DNA of 64,000 nt from CAMFLJ01 sp965279255 (GTDB lineage: Bacteria; Actinomycetota; Acidimicrobiia; Acidimicrobiales; Acidimicrobilacustridaceae). Positions within the stretch are counted from its first letter, which is position 1; every line of letters begins with the position of its first letter. The stretch covers positions 1,550,001 through 1,614,000 of the forward strand of contig OZ257146.1 in the NCBI GenBank assembly GCA_965279255.1. Reading direction: 5' to 3'. This document shows, in pieces, positions 35,601 to 41,997 of this stretch. The position numbers and the translations under genes were made by a program. The notes beneath the pieces are model-generated. The model saw only the letters and a program-made list of their open reading frames with translations. It was not told the origin of the DNA and did not search any database.

Positions 35601-36368
35601 CGGGCCGTCTTCGTCCACCTCCCGAAGACCGCGGGGAGCGCCCTGCTGCGCATCCTCGAGCGGGAGTACGAGGGCCAGGCCACCTTCCGCATCTACGCCG
35701 AGTCCGAGGCGAGGGTCGCCGCCCTCCGGTCGATGCCCGACGAAGAGCGGGCGCGGCTGCGGCTCGTGGTCGGCCACATGGCCGTCGGCGTCGACCGCTT
35801 CCTCCCCGGGGCCAGCACCTACCTCACGATGCTGCGCGACCCGGTCGAGCGGATCGTCTCGCACTACCACTACGTCCTCGCCAACCCGCAGGGCGCCGGC
35901 AACGCCCGGGCCGTCGAGGGGATCAGCTCCCTCGACGAGTACGTGCGCTCGTCGGTCTTCGCCCGCATCGTCAACAACGGCCAGACCCGTCTGCTGGGCT
36001 CCGACGTCCTGGCCGCCGGTGATCCCGCCGACGGTGCCACCCTAGAGCGGGCGAAGGCCTTCCTCGATCGCCCCGACGTCGTGGTCGGTGTCCAGGAGCG
36101 CTTCGACGAGTCGCTCCTGCTCATGGTGCAGGCCTTCGGCTGGGGCCTCCCGGCCTACCGACGCGAGAACGTCACCGCCTCGCGCCCGAGGGTCGCCGAG
36201 CTGGCGTCGGACACCATCGAGCTCATCCTGGAGCGCAACGCGCTCGACGTCGAGCTCCACGCGCACGCCACGGCCCGGTTCGAGGCCGCCCTCGCCGGCG
36301 TCGACGACCTCGAGCGCCGGCTCGCCGATCTCCGGCTCGCCGGTCGCTGGCTCGAGCCCTCCGGCTGA
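32610..36368 (+). CDS. Giant multi-domain protein: amidase_2 + three GT2 modules + sulfotransferase
   Basis: A 1252-residue protein with a domain order I do not recognise from any described protein. Residues 22-163 form an N-acetylmuramoyl-alanine-amidase/PGRP-like domain, with zinc ligands His in VVVHTTDG and His/Cys in LAHNTINREKTCPG. Residues 174-395 and 421-635 are two family-2 glycosyltransferases, each with LDDGSTDD and LDADERIP (DxD). Residues 666-890 form a third GT2-like module whose DxD position reads GSHVE. Residues 997-1252 are a sulfotransferase with the PAPS 5' loop HLPKTAGSA and the 3' motif RDPVERIVSHYHY. No signal peptide or membrane helix is evident. GTG 32610 is chosen; GTG 32565 is possible. 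Modules 1 and 2 share an identical 341-bp segment. Confidence 0.8.
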   Translation: MAGPYRRPHPGNQHQGRDGLAPRAVVVHTTDGTFDGTLAWFASPDSHVSAHHLVGLDGRVAHLVDEADTAFHSGSEPRPEIAVLGTDAPNLVTIGVEFDDGGRPHDVERPPAQYRAGAELLVAAHRRWGIPLDREHVLAHNTINREKTCPGNLDLDRLLALARRLADGHDAPARVVVLLPARNAAADLPDWFTSVERIADAVIALDDGSTDDTHAILAAHPLVETLLTNPRRDTYAGWDDSGNRNRLLAAAHDLSPDWILSLDADERIPADDATALRTFLDTDALPGLAYGLQCFRMWGDRCEPAPVWVYRLFSAAPGQRFATDQLHFDPVPTSIDRTRHVRTSLRIQHVGSDSEQRRAARVAKYLEADPDGVFPTGHGGLDDTPTELVPWVERRDPREPVMLGGRPLPPVARPDPTGRPKVVVLLPARNAAADLPDWFTSVERIADAVIALDDGSTDDTHAILAAHPLVETLLTNPRRDTYAGWDDSGNRNRLLAAAHDLSPDWILSLDADERIPADDATALRTFLDTDALPGLAYGMRCHRMIGDEGHYDRNALVVFRLFAFEAGQRFPDDRLHFVPVPTSVPRSRWVETTVRIQHLASVTTERRRARRDKYAEADPGNDHQDDYDNLVEEPDELFAFEPRPVGLPVLVDIASADDDGGAEAPVLTAIVISRDDEARIERAVRSVVRQECPEPFEVIFVTSGTDATASIVRRRFPEVRVVELDHPALPGEARNAGLRFARGEIASFPGSHVELPAGSLAARLHAHDQGWTMVTGTTRNGTDTAAGWAAYFLDNSSVLPGRPSEPLRTAPAHCSYDMDALLSVGGFPDDVRAGEDTRVNETLFRAGFGAYRAADLPLVHHNRSRTVLHLLRHHLARGRAQVQLIEGDSPGDESRERARAFLRGYPGRRLGRIDASVEAWGGDLRPRYRRVRPLVRLGVLSAWLGGHLELRRPTRAPQPGSEPTTTGAPGERPVVPTTPLTRPLRLVGAAAAPHHGSRAVFVHLPKTAGSALLRILEREYEGQATFRIYAESEARVAALRSMPDEERARLRLVVGHMAVGVDRFLPGASTYLTMLRDPVERIVSHYHYVLANPQGAGNARAVEGISSLDEYVRSSVFARIVNNGQTRLLGSDVLAAGDPADGATLERAKAFLDRPDVVVGVQERFDESLLLMVQAFGWGLPAYRRENVTASRPRVAELASDTIELILERNALDVELHAHATARFEAALAGVDDLERRLADLRLAGRWLEPSG
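33141..33481 (+). repeat. 341-bp direct repeat, copy 1 (inside giant gene)
   Basis: By eye this is identical at every base to 33882-34222, at an offset of exactly 741 bases (247 codons, in frame). It encodes residues 178-291, the nucleotide-sugar-binding half of GT2 module 1. Flanking sequence diverges abruptly at both ends. Confidence 0.9.
33882..34222 (+). repeat. 341-bp direct repeat, copy 2 (inside giant gene)
   Basis: The second copy, encoding residues 425-538 of GT2 module 2. The acceptor-side halves that follow in each module are clearly different proteins, which suggests gene conversion of the N-terminal halves. Confidence 0.9.
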
Positions 36369-36385
36369 CCACCGACGGCGTCAAG

Positions 36386-36997
36386 TCAGAGGGCGACGAA
36401 GCGGTACCCGGCCAGTTGGGCGCCCCGCACGATCAGGGGGAGCGCCTCCACCGTGGCCGTGCGGTCACCGCCGCCGTCGTGCAGCAGCACGATCGCCCCG
36501 CAGTGCAGATGGTCGAGCACCCCCATGGCGATCTCCACCGGATCGGTCGAGGCCCAGTCGCGAGGATCGATGCTCCAGGTGATCGTCTCGAGCCCGAGCG
36601 GCGCCACCACGGAGGCCCAGCGCGGCGCATCGGCCTTGCGGTAGGGCGGTCGGAAGACGCGCGCGGGACGGCCGGTGGCCTCGCTGATCAGTGCGGCGCC
36701 ACGTGACGCCTCGTCGAGGAGCGCCTGGTCGTCGAGGCCCTCGACCCTCGGGTGGGACCACGAGTGGCTCCCGACGGTGTGGCCCGCCTGGACCAGGCCG
36801 GCGAGCAGGCCCGGCTCCTCGGCGGCGAGCGAGCCGACGACGAAGAAGGTCGCCGGGACACCGAGGCGGGCCAGCGCCGTCGCCACGTCGTCGGTGGCCC
36901 CCGCGGGCCCGTCGTCGAAGGTGAGGGCCACCACCGGGTCGTCGACGGCGTGGCGCCCACCGGCCAGATGGTGCAGGCGACTGACGACGGCGGGCAT
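36386..36997 (-). CDS. Polysaccharide deacetylase (NodB domain, CE4)
   Basis: A 203-residue carbohydrate esterase family 4 domain. Motif 1 is ALTFDDGP (catalytic Asp and metal Asp), motif 2 is HTVGSHSWSHP (two metal His), motif 3 is RPPYRKAD, and a late LLHDGGG gives the catalytic His. It N-deacetylates a polysaccharide such as peptidoglycan, chitin oligomers or a surface glycan. There is no signal peptide at this start. It appears leaderless, with TAGGGT 6 bases before the ATG. It converges on the giant glycan-related gene with 17 bases between, so a role on the same polymer is plausible. Confidence 0.88.
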   Translation of the reverse strand: MPAVVSRLHHLAGGRHAVDDPVVALTFDDGPAGATDDVATALARLGVPATFFVVGSLAAEEPGLLAGLVQAGHTVGSHSWSHPRVEGLDDQALLDEASRGAALISEATGRPARVFRPPYRKADAPRWASVVAPLGLETITWSIDPRDWASTDPVEIAMGVLDHLHCGAIVLLHDGGGDRTATVEALPLIVRGAQLAGYRFVAL

Positions 36998-37003
36998 CCC
37001 GCA

Positions 37004-37009
37004 ACCCTA
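37004..37009 (-). promoter_or_regulatory. -10 box TAGGGT of leaderless deacetylase gene
   Basis: TAGGGT ends 6 bases before the ATG at 36997. Confidence 0.45.
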
Positions 37010-37077
37010 CGAAGTCCACCGTGCGCCGACGCGCCACTGTCGTACGAACAGGGTGATGATCCGGCTCACGTTCGTCC

Positions 37078-37085
37078 GGTACCGT
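37078..37085 (+). promoter_or_regulatory. -10 box GGTACCGT of leaderless sulP-type gene
   Basis: TACCGT ends exactly 6 bases before the ATG at 37092, the same arrangement as at 18021. Confidence 0.5.
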
Positions 37086-37091
37086 CCCGCC

Positions 37092-38894
37092 ATGGCGACC
37101 ACACCGGCGGGTACCGCCGACACCAGCCCCGGAGCGGAGGGGAAGCCGACGCGGCGCCTCCCGTTCTTCCAGGGCCTGCTCCCGATCGACCGGGCCCGGG
37201 TGCCGGTCGACATCATCGCGGGCATCACGCTTGCGGCCCTCGCGATCCCCGAGGTGATGGGCTACACGTCGATCGCCGGCATGCCCGTGATCACCGGGCT
37301 CTACACGATCCTGGTGCCGGTGCTGCTGTTCGCCGTGTTCGGCTCGTCCCGCCACCTCGTCGTGGGCGCCGATTCCGCCACCGCCGCGGTGATGGCCGCC
37401 GGCCTCGCCGGCATGGCGGCCACCGCCAGCTCGCAGTACGTGGCGTTGGCCGGGGCCCTCGCCCTCATGGCTGCCGCGCTCCTCCTCCTCGCCCGCCTGA
37501 TCGGCCTGGGGTTCATCGCCGACTTCCTCTCGCGCACGGTCCTCGTCGGCTTCCTCACCGGCGTCGGCATCCAGGTCGCCTGCGGCCAGGTCGGCGGCCT
37601 CTTCGGTGTGAGCGAGGGGACGGGCGTCACGATCGGCTCGCACACCTTCGACAACACCCTCGGCAAGCTCATCAGCACCCTCGGCAACATGGGCGACATC
37701 AGCTGGACCACCACGGCGGTGTCGGCCGGCGTGCTGATCGTCATCCTCGGGGGCAAGAAGATCACCACCAAGGTGCCCGGCGCGCTCGTCGCCGTCATCG
37801 GTGCCATCTTCATCAGCTGGAAGTGGGACCTCGTCAGCCACGGCGTGGCGACGCTCGGCGATGTCCCCGGCGGTCTGCCGCACATCGCCCGCCCCGACAT
37901 CTCATGGGGCGACATCCCGAACCTGATGGGCACCGCGGTGTCGATCTTCGTGCTGATCCTGGCCCAGAGCGCGGCCACCTCCCGCGCCTACGCCGCCAAG
38001 TACAACGACCAGTTCAACGAGAACGTCGACCTCGTCGGCCTCGGCGCCGCCGCCATCGGAGCCGGGCTGACGGGCACGTTCGTCATCAACGGCAGCCCGA
38101 CCAAGACCCAGATGGTCGACAGCGCCGGCGGCAAGAGCCAGGTGTCGCAGGTGACGATGGCGATCGTCGTCGGCATCGTCCTGCTGTTCCTCACCGCCCC
38201 GCTGTCCTACATGCCCAAGGCCGTGCTGGCCGCCGTGGTCTTCCTCATCGGGATCGAGCTGGTCGACATCAAAGGCATGCGGCGCATCCTGCGCCTGCGC
38301 CGAGACGAGTTCTTCGTCGCCACCCTCACCGCGGCCGTCGTCGTGTTCGTGGGCGTGGAGCAGGGCATCGTGATCGCCATCGTCGCCTCGGTGGTCGACC
38401 ACATCCGCCGCTCCTACCGGCCCCCCACCGCTGTGCTCGAGCCCGAGGCCGACGGCCGCGGGTTCACCGGCGGGCCGGCCGTGCCGGCGGCCCGCACCGA
38501 GAACGGCCTCGTGGTGTACCGGTTCGCGGCCTCCCTCTACTACGCCAACGCCGAGTGGTTCAGCGAGGAGGTGCTCTCGTTCACCGACACCGGGGCCGAG
38601 CCGTTGCGGTGGCTCTGCCTCGACCTCTCGTCGCTGCCCGACGTCGACTACACCGGCGCCGAGACGTTGAAGTCGCTCCACGCCGAGCTCGAGGCGAAGG
38701 GCGTCCGCCTGGTCTTCGCGGAAGCGATGGGCGACACGCGCGCCGAGCTCGATCGCTTCGGGATCACCGACCTGGTCGGCACCGACGCCTACTTCCACTC
38801 GGTGGCCGCCGTCGTCGATGCGTTCGAGGCGGCTCCTCCGGCCGAGCCGACGAGCACGCCCCCGTCCGACGGCACTCCTCCGCCGACGGGCTGA
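37092..38894 (+). CDS. SulP-family anion (sulfate) transporter with STAS domain
   Basis: A 600-residue SLC26/SulP transporter. The transport domain of roughly 12-14 helices begins near residue 35 (VPVDIIAGITLAALAIPEVMGYTSIAG, shortened here to its signature AIPEVMGYTSIAG). The cytoplasmic C-terminal STAS domain spans about residues 470-580, including LDLSSLPDVDYTGAETL. SulP proteins move sulfate, bicarbonate or related anions; the gene's place between a sulfotransferase and a sulfatase favours sulfate, but this is inference. The start follows a leaderless promoter box. A long hairpin ends the gene. Confidence 0.88.
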   Translation: MATTPAGTADTSPGAEGKPTRRLPFFQGLLPIDRARVPVDIIAGITLAALAIPEVMGYTSIAGMPVITGLYTILVPVLLFAVFGSSRHLVVGADSATAAVMAAGLAGMAATASSQYVALAGALALMAAALLLLARLIGLGFIADFLSRTVLVGFLTGVGIQVACGQVGGLFGVSEGTGVTIGSHTFDNTLGKLISTLGNMGDISWTTTAVSAGVLIVILGGKKITTKVPGALVAVIGAIFISWKWDLVSHGVATLGDVPGGLPHIARPDISWGDIPNLMGTAVSIFVLILAQSAATSRAYAAKYNDQFNENVDLVGLGAAAIGAGLTGTFVINGSPTKTQMVDSAGGKSQVSQVTMAIVVGIVLLFLTAPLSYMPKAVLAAVVFLIGIELVDIKGMRRILRLRRDEFFVATLTAAVVVFVGVEQGIVIAIVASVVDHIRRSYRPPTAVLEPEADGRGFTGGPAVPAARTENGLVVYRFAASLYYANAEWFSEEVLSFTDTGAEPLRWLCLDLSSLPDVDYTGAETLKSLHAELEAKGVRLVFAEAMGDTRAELDRFGITDLVGTDAYFHSVAAVVDAFEAAPPAEPTSTPPSDGTPPPTG

Positions 38895-38935
38895 GCGCCG
38901 ACCGGCCACCGACCGAGGTCGGGGCCGGTCGGCGC
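38895..38935. terminator. Strong bidirectional terminator hairpin
   Basis: A 13-bp perfect GC stem (GCGCCGACCGGCC / GGCCGGTCGGCGC) continues, past one bulged A, into a 6-bp inner stem (CCGACC / GGTCGG) with a 2-base loop. It fills the 42-base gap between two convergent stop codons. Confidence 0.75.
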
Positions 38936-38936
38936 C

Positions 38937-41291
38937 TCAGTCGATCAGGAACCAGCCCCGCACGGTGGCCTCGTGGTCGACGTACCGGTCGCCACTCACG
39001 TCGACCACGACCTTCTCGATGGCACCACCGGTGAACGGGAACGGTGCCTCGTACTCAGGGGTGACCGCCGACGCGCTGTCCCGCCCGACGCAGATGCCGT
39101 CGCCCGTCAGGCAGAAGTAGCCCGGCTGGGTGATCAGCGGCGCCGATCCGACGGCCTTGTCATCGACGTACAGCGTGAGGGTTCCGGCCGTCCCGGGCAT
39201 GGCAGGGTCCTGGCTCGGCCCCCCGGCGACGAACTCGGCCACGCACACGTGGGTGCCCGGGGTGAGCGGCTCGGTGGCGACCACGTCCTGGAGGTGGGTC
39301 CCCACCCAGTTGAACGTGTACCGGAGCGCGCCGTCCTTGACGTAGAGCGAGTGCCCACCGGGCACCCCACCCGCCGCCCAGATCACACCCTCCACCTCGG
39401 ACGAGTCGACGGTGACGCCGGCGGCGATGGTGTACGAGCGACCGGGGATCTGCGGGCCGGCCGACTCGGGCACGTCGGAGCAGTTCGGGAAGAAGACGTA
39501 CTGGTCGCGGTCGGGCGCACCGCGAGGCCGCTCGGAGAGCACCTGCTCGAGCGCCGAACGGTCGTCGAGGGGAAGGCCGTTGTAGATGCCCGCGTAGTAG
39601 AACCACAGCCCCTTCAGCTCCTCGACCAGGTCGGGGTGGTCGGCGGCCACGTTGTTCGACTGGGCCCGGTCGGTCTCGAGGTGGAAGAGCTCCCACTCGT
39701 CCTTCGCGAAGTTGCTCCAGCTGCTGAGCGGCGGATGCACCGTGGTGAGCAACCAGCCGTCGTGGTAGAGCGCCCGCTGCCCGAGCATCGTGTAGAACTG
39801 CGTCCGCTTGCCGGGCACCGAAGGGTCACGCAGCGCCGAGGCGAAGCTCTCACCCTCGATGGGTAGCTGCGGGTAGCCGTTGATGACCTCGGGCGGCTCG
39901 ATGCCCAGCAGGTCGTACACCGTCGGGACGATGTCGACCGCGTGCACGTACTGGTGGCGCACCTCGTCGCTCGCCGCGATCTGCGCCGGCCACGACACGA
40001 GGAGCATGTCGGCGGTGCCGCCCTCCTCACCCGCCCAGCGCTTCCAGTACGGGAACGGGGTGTCGAGGGCCCAGGCCCAGCCGGTGTTGTAGTGGTTGTT
40101 CGAGGCGGTGGTGCCGAGCTCGTCGATGTGGGGAAGCGTCGACTCGACGGTGTCGGGGATGCCGTTGAAGAAGCGCCACTCGTTGAACGAGCCGTTGGGC
40201 CCGCCCTCGCCACTCGCCCCGTTGTCGGACACCACGATCACGAGCGTGTTGTCGAGCTCGCCGGCCTCCTCGAGGTAGTCGAGCACCCGGCCGAGCCGGT
40301 CGTCGTAGTACGAGATGTAGCCGGCGAAGACCTCGGCCATGCGGGTGAACAGGCGCTTCTCGTCGTCGTTCAACGTGTCCCAGGGGCGGACCGTGTCGAG
40401 CAGCGGCCACGGCTGGCCGTCGGGCCCGGTGCGGCCCGGCTCGCCGTGGGGGTTGATGGGTGAGAGCACGGTGCCCTCCGGAAGCAGGCCCATCGCGATC
40501 TGGCGCTCGAGGATCCCGTCGCGGATGGCCTCGTAGCCCTCGTCGAAGACGCCCTTGTAGCGATCGGCCCACTCGAGGGGCACCAGGTGCGGGGCGTGAC
40601 CGGCCTGGGGCGCGAGGTACATGAAGAAGGGCTTGTCGGGATCGATGACCTTGGCGTCACGGATGAACCCGACTGCCGTCTCGGCCATGTCATCGGCCAG
40701 GTGGTAGCCGTCCTCGGGTCGCGCCGGCGGCTCGACCGGGTGGTTGTCGTGGACGAGGTCCGGGTAGTACGAGTTCGTCTCGCCACCGAGCCAGCCGTAG
40801 AAGCGCTCGAAGCCTCGGCCCAGGGGCCAGCGGCCCTTGTAGGCGGCGAGGTTGCACTCCTCACCCGGGGTGAGGTGCCACTTGCCGATGCAGTAGGTGT
40901 TGTAGCCCTGCGCGGCGAGGACCTCCGAGATGAAGCCGCTCTCGAACGGGATGCGGGTCGAGATGCCGGGGTAGCCGGAGGCGAACTCGGCGATCGTGGC
41001 CATGCCGTTGGTGGTGGCGTTGCGCCCCGTGAGCAGCGACGCACGGGTCGGCGAGCAGAGGGCCGTGGTGTGGAAGTTCGAGAACTTCACGCCCCGCTCG
41101 GCGATGCGGGCCATGTTCGGGCACTGCACGGGGCCACCGAAGGTGTCCATGGTGGCGAAGCCGAGGTCGTCCCACGCCAGGAGCAGCACGTTGGGCGAGC
41201 CGGGCCGGGCCTTGGGCGCGAGGTACGGCGTCCAGTCCGGCTCGGAGTCGCGGATGTCGATGTCGATCCTGCCGTTGAACCGTGTGGGCAT
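38937..41291 (-). CDS. Type I sulfatase (arylsulfatase family)
   Basis: A 784-residue formylglycine-dependent sulfatase. The modification site is Cys79 in CSPTRASLLTGR (CxPxR). Metal ligands are AWDD (Asp41/Asp42) and the late VVSDNG, and the catalytic IGKWHL stretch is present. The last 180 or so residues form an extra beta-rich module typical of large actinobacterial arylsulfatases. It has no signal peptide, so it probably acts in the cytoplasm. The cysteine must be converted to formylglycine; the radical-SAM protein at 45719 could do this. A GGAG ribosome site precedes ATG 41291. Confidence 0.92.
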   Translation of the reverse strand: MPTRFNGRIDIDIRDSEPDWTPYLAPKARPGSPNVLLLAWDDLGFATMDTFGGPVQCPNMARIAERGVKFSNFHTTALCSPTRASLLTGRNATTNGMATIAEFASGYPGISTRIPFESGFISEVLAAQGYNTYCIGKWHLTPGEECNLAAYKGRWPLGRGFERFYGWLGGETNSYYPDLVHDNHPVEPPARPEDGYHLADDMAETAVGFIRDAKVIDPDKPFFMYLAPQAGHAPHLVPLEWADRYKGVFDEGYEAIRDGILERQIAMGLLPEGTVLSPINPHGEPGRTGPDGQPWPLLDTVRPWDTLNDDEKRLFTRMAEVFAGYISYYDDRLGRVLDYLEEAGELDNTLVIVVSDNGASGEGGPNGSFNEWRFFNGIPDTVESTLPHIDELGTTASNNHYNTGWAWALDTPFPYWKRWAGEEGGTADMLLVSWPAQIAASDEVRHQYVHAVDIVPTVYDLLGIEPPEVINGYPQLPIEGESFASALRDPSVPGKRTQFYTMLGQRALYHDGWLLTTVHPPLSSWSNFAKDEWELFHLETDRAQSNNVAADHPDLVEELKGLWFYYAGIYNGLPLDDRSALEQVLSERPRGAPDRDQYVFFPNCSDVPESAGPQIPGRSYTIAAGVTVDSSEVEGVIWAAGGVPGGHSLYVKDGALRYTFNWVGTHLQDVVATEPLTPGTHVCVAEFVAGGPSQDPAMPGTAGTLTLYVDDKAVGSAPLITQPGYFCLTGDGICVGRDSASAVTPEYEAPFPFTGGAIEKVVVDVSGDRYVDHEATVRGWFLID

Positions 41292-41331
41292 CGGGGAGCT
41301 CCTGTGCTCGGTCGTGGAAGAGGGGACGGCC

Positions 41332-41853
41332 TCAGCCGTGATCGTGGGCGAGGGCGTCGATGGCGACGGTGATGGCCAGGGCGAGCACCGGGTCGGCGCC
41401 GGGCGCGACCTCGACGCCGTAGGTGTCGCGCACCCGGAACCACTTCTTGGACACGGTGGCGATCGTGCCACCGTCGCCCTCGATCTCGTACTCGTGGTCG
41501 ACGACGTTGCCGTGCGCCTTCAGGTCGGAACCGCCGTCGACCTCGATGTGGAAGCGGTCGCGGATGCCGACCAGGGCCTTCTTCACGACGGCCTTGCGGT
41601 CACCGAGCTCGATGGTGATGGCGTCGCGGACGCTGAGCTTGCGCTCGCGGATCGTGGCGACCTCGTGGTGGTCGGTGTCCTCGAGGACCCACGTGTCGCG
41701 GAGGCGCACGGCCTTGCCGTCGACCTTGTAGGCCTTGTCGCCACCGTCGTCCTCGATCCAGTAGTCGTCACCGATCGAGATGAGCTTCTCCCGCATCTGG
41801 TAGCGGCGGGCGCCCGCTCCACCGCCGCCACGAACCCGGTCACGCAGTCCCAT
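41332..41853 (-). CDS. LURP-one-related (Tubby-like fold) protein
   Basis: A 173-residue protein that is almost wholly a LURP-one/DUF567 domain, a beta-barrel around a central helix, seen in RYQMREKLISIGDDYWIED and the alternating strands that follow (VRDAITIELGDRKAVVKKA). These domains resemble Tubby and phospholipid scramblase and may bind lipids. It is co-directional with the sulfatase, 40 bases upstream of it, and may be co-transcribed. It diverges from the LuxR-type regulator. Confidence 0.85.
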   Translation of the reverse strand: MGLRDRVRGGGGAGARRYQMREKLISIGDDYWIEDDGGDKAYKVDGKAVRLRDTWVLEDTDHHEVATIRERKLSVRDAITIELGDRKAVVKKALVGIRDRFHIEVDGGSDLKAHGNVVDHEYEIEGDGGTIATVSKKWFRVRDTYGVEVAPGADPVLALAITVAIDALAHDHG

Positions 41854-41920
41854 GTCTCCAGCTTCCGTCCGGGCGCGGCGGTGCCGCGCACCGCGCCATG
41901 GTGACCCGGTCGCCTGCTGC

Positions 41921-41947
41921 GGTCGTCACCCGATGCGGGTGACGACC
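41921..41947. promoter_or_regulatory. Perfect 12-bp inverted repeat, candidate operator
   Basis: GGTCGTCACCCG and its exact complement CGGGTGACGACC are separated by ATG, in the divergent gap between the LURP-one gene and the LuxR-type regulator, 50 bases before the regulator start. The perfect dyad suggests a dimeric regulator site. Confidence 0.5.
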
Positions 41948-41978
41948 CCCACTTCCGGCCCGTTGTCGCCCCGTTCAC

Positions 41979-41995
41979 ATGATTAGTCTCATCAT
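41979..41995. promoter_or_regulatory. AT-rich 17-bp palindrome overlapping a leaderless -10 box
   Basis: ATGATTAGTCTCATCAT pairs at 7 of 8 arm positions. The contained TAGTCT (41984-41989) ends 8 bases before the ATG at 41998 and no ribosome site is present, so a repressor bound here would cover the promoter. The AT content stands out in this genome. Confidence 0.45.
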
Positions 41996-41997
41996 CC

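Noticed and set aside
32736..35870. A 1044-codon open frame opposite the giant gene
   Set aside because: The sense frame carries five recognisable domains; the antisense frame is Gly/Val/Glu-rich with no motif and repeats only because the DNA repeats.
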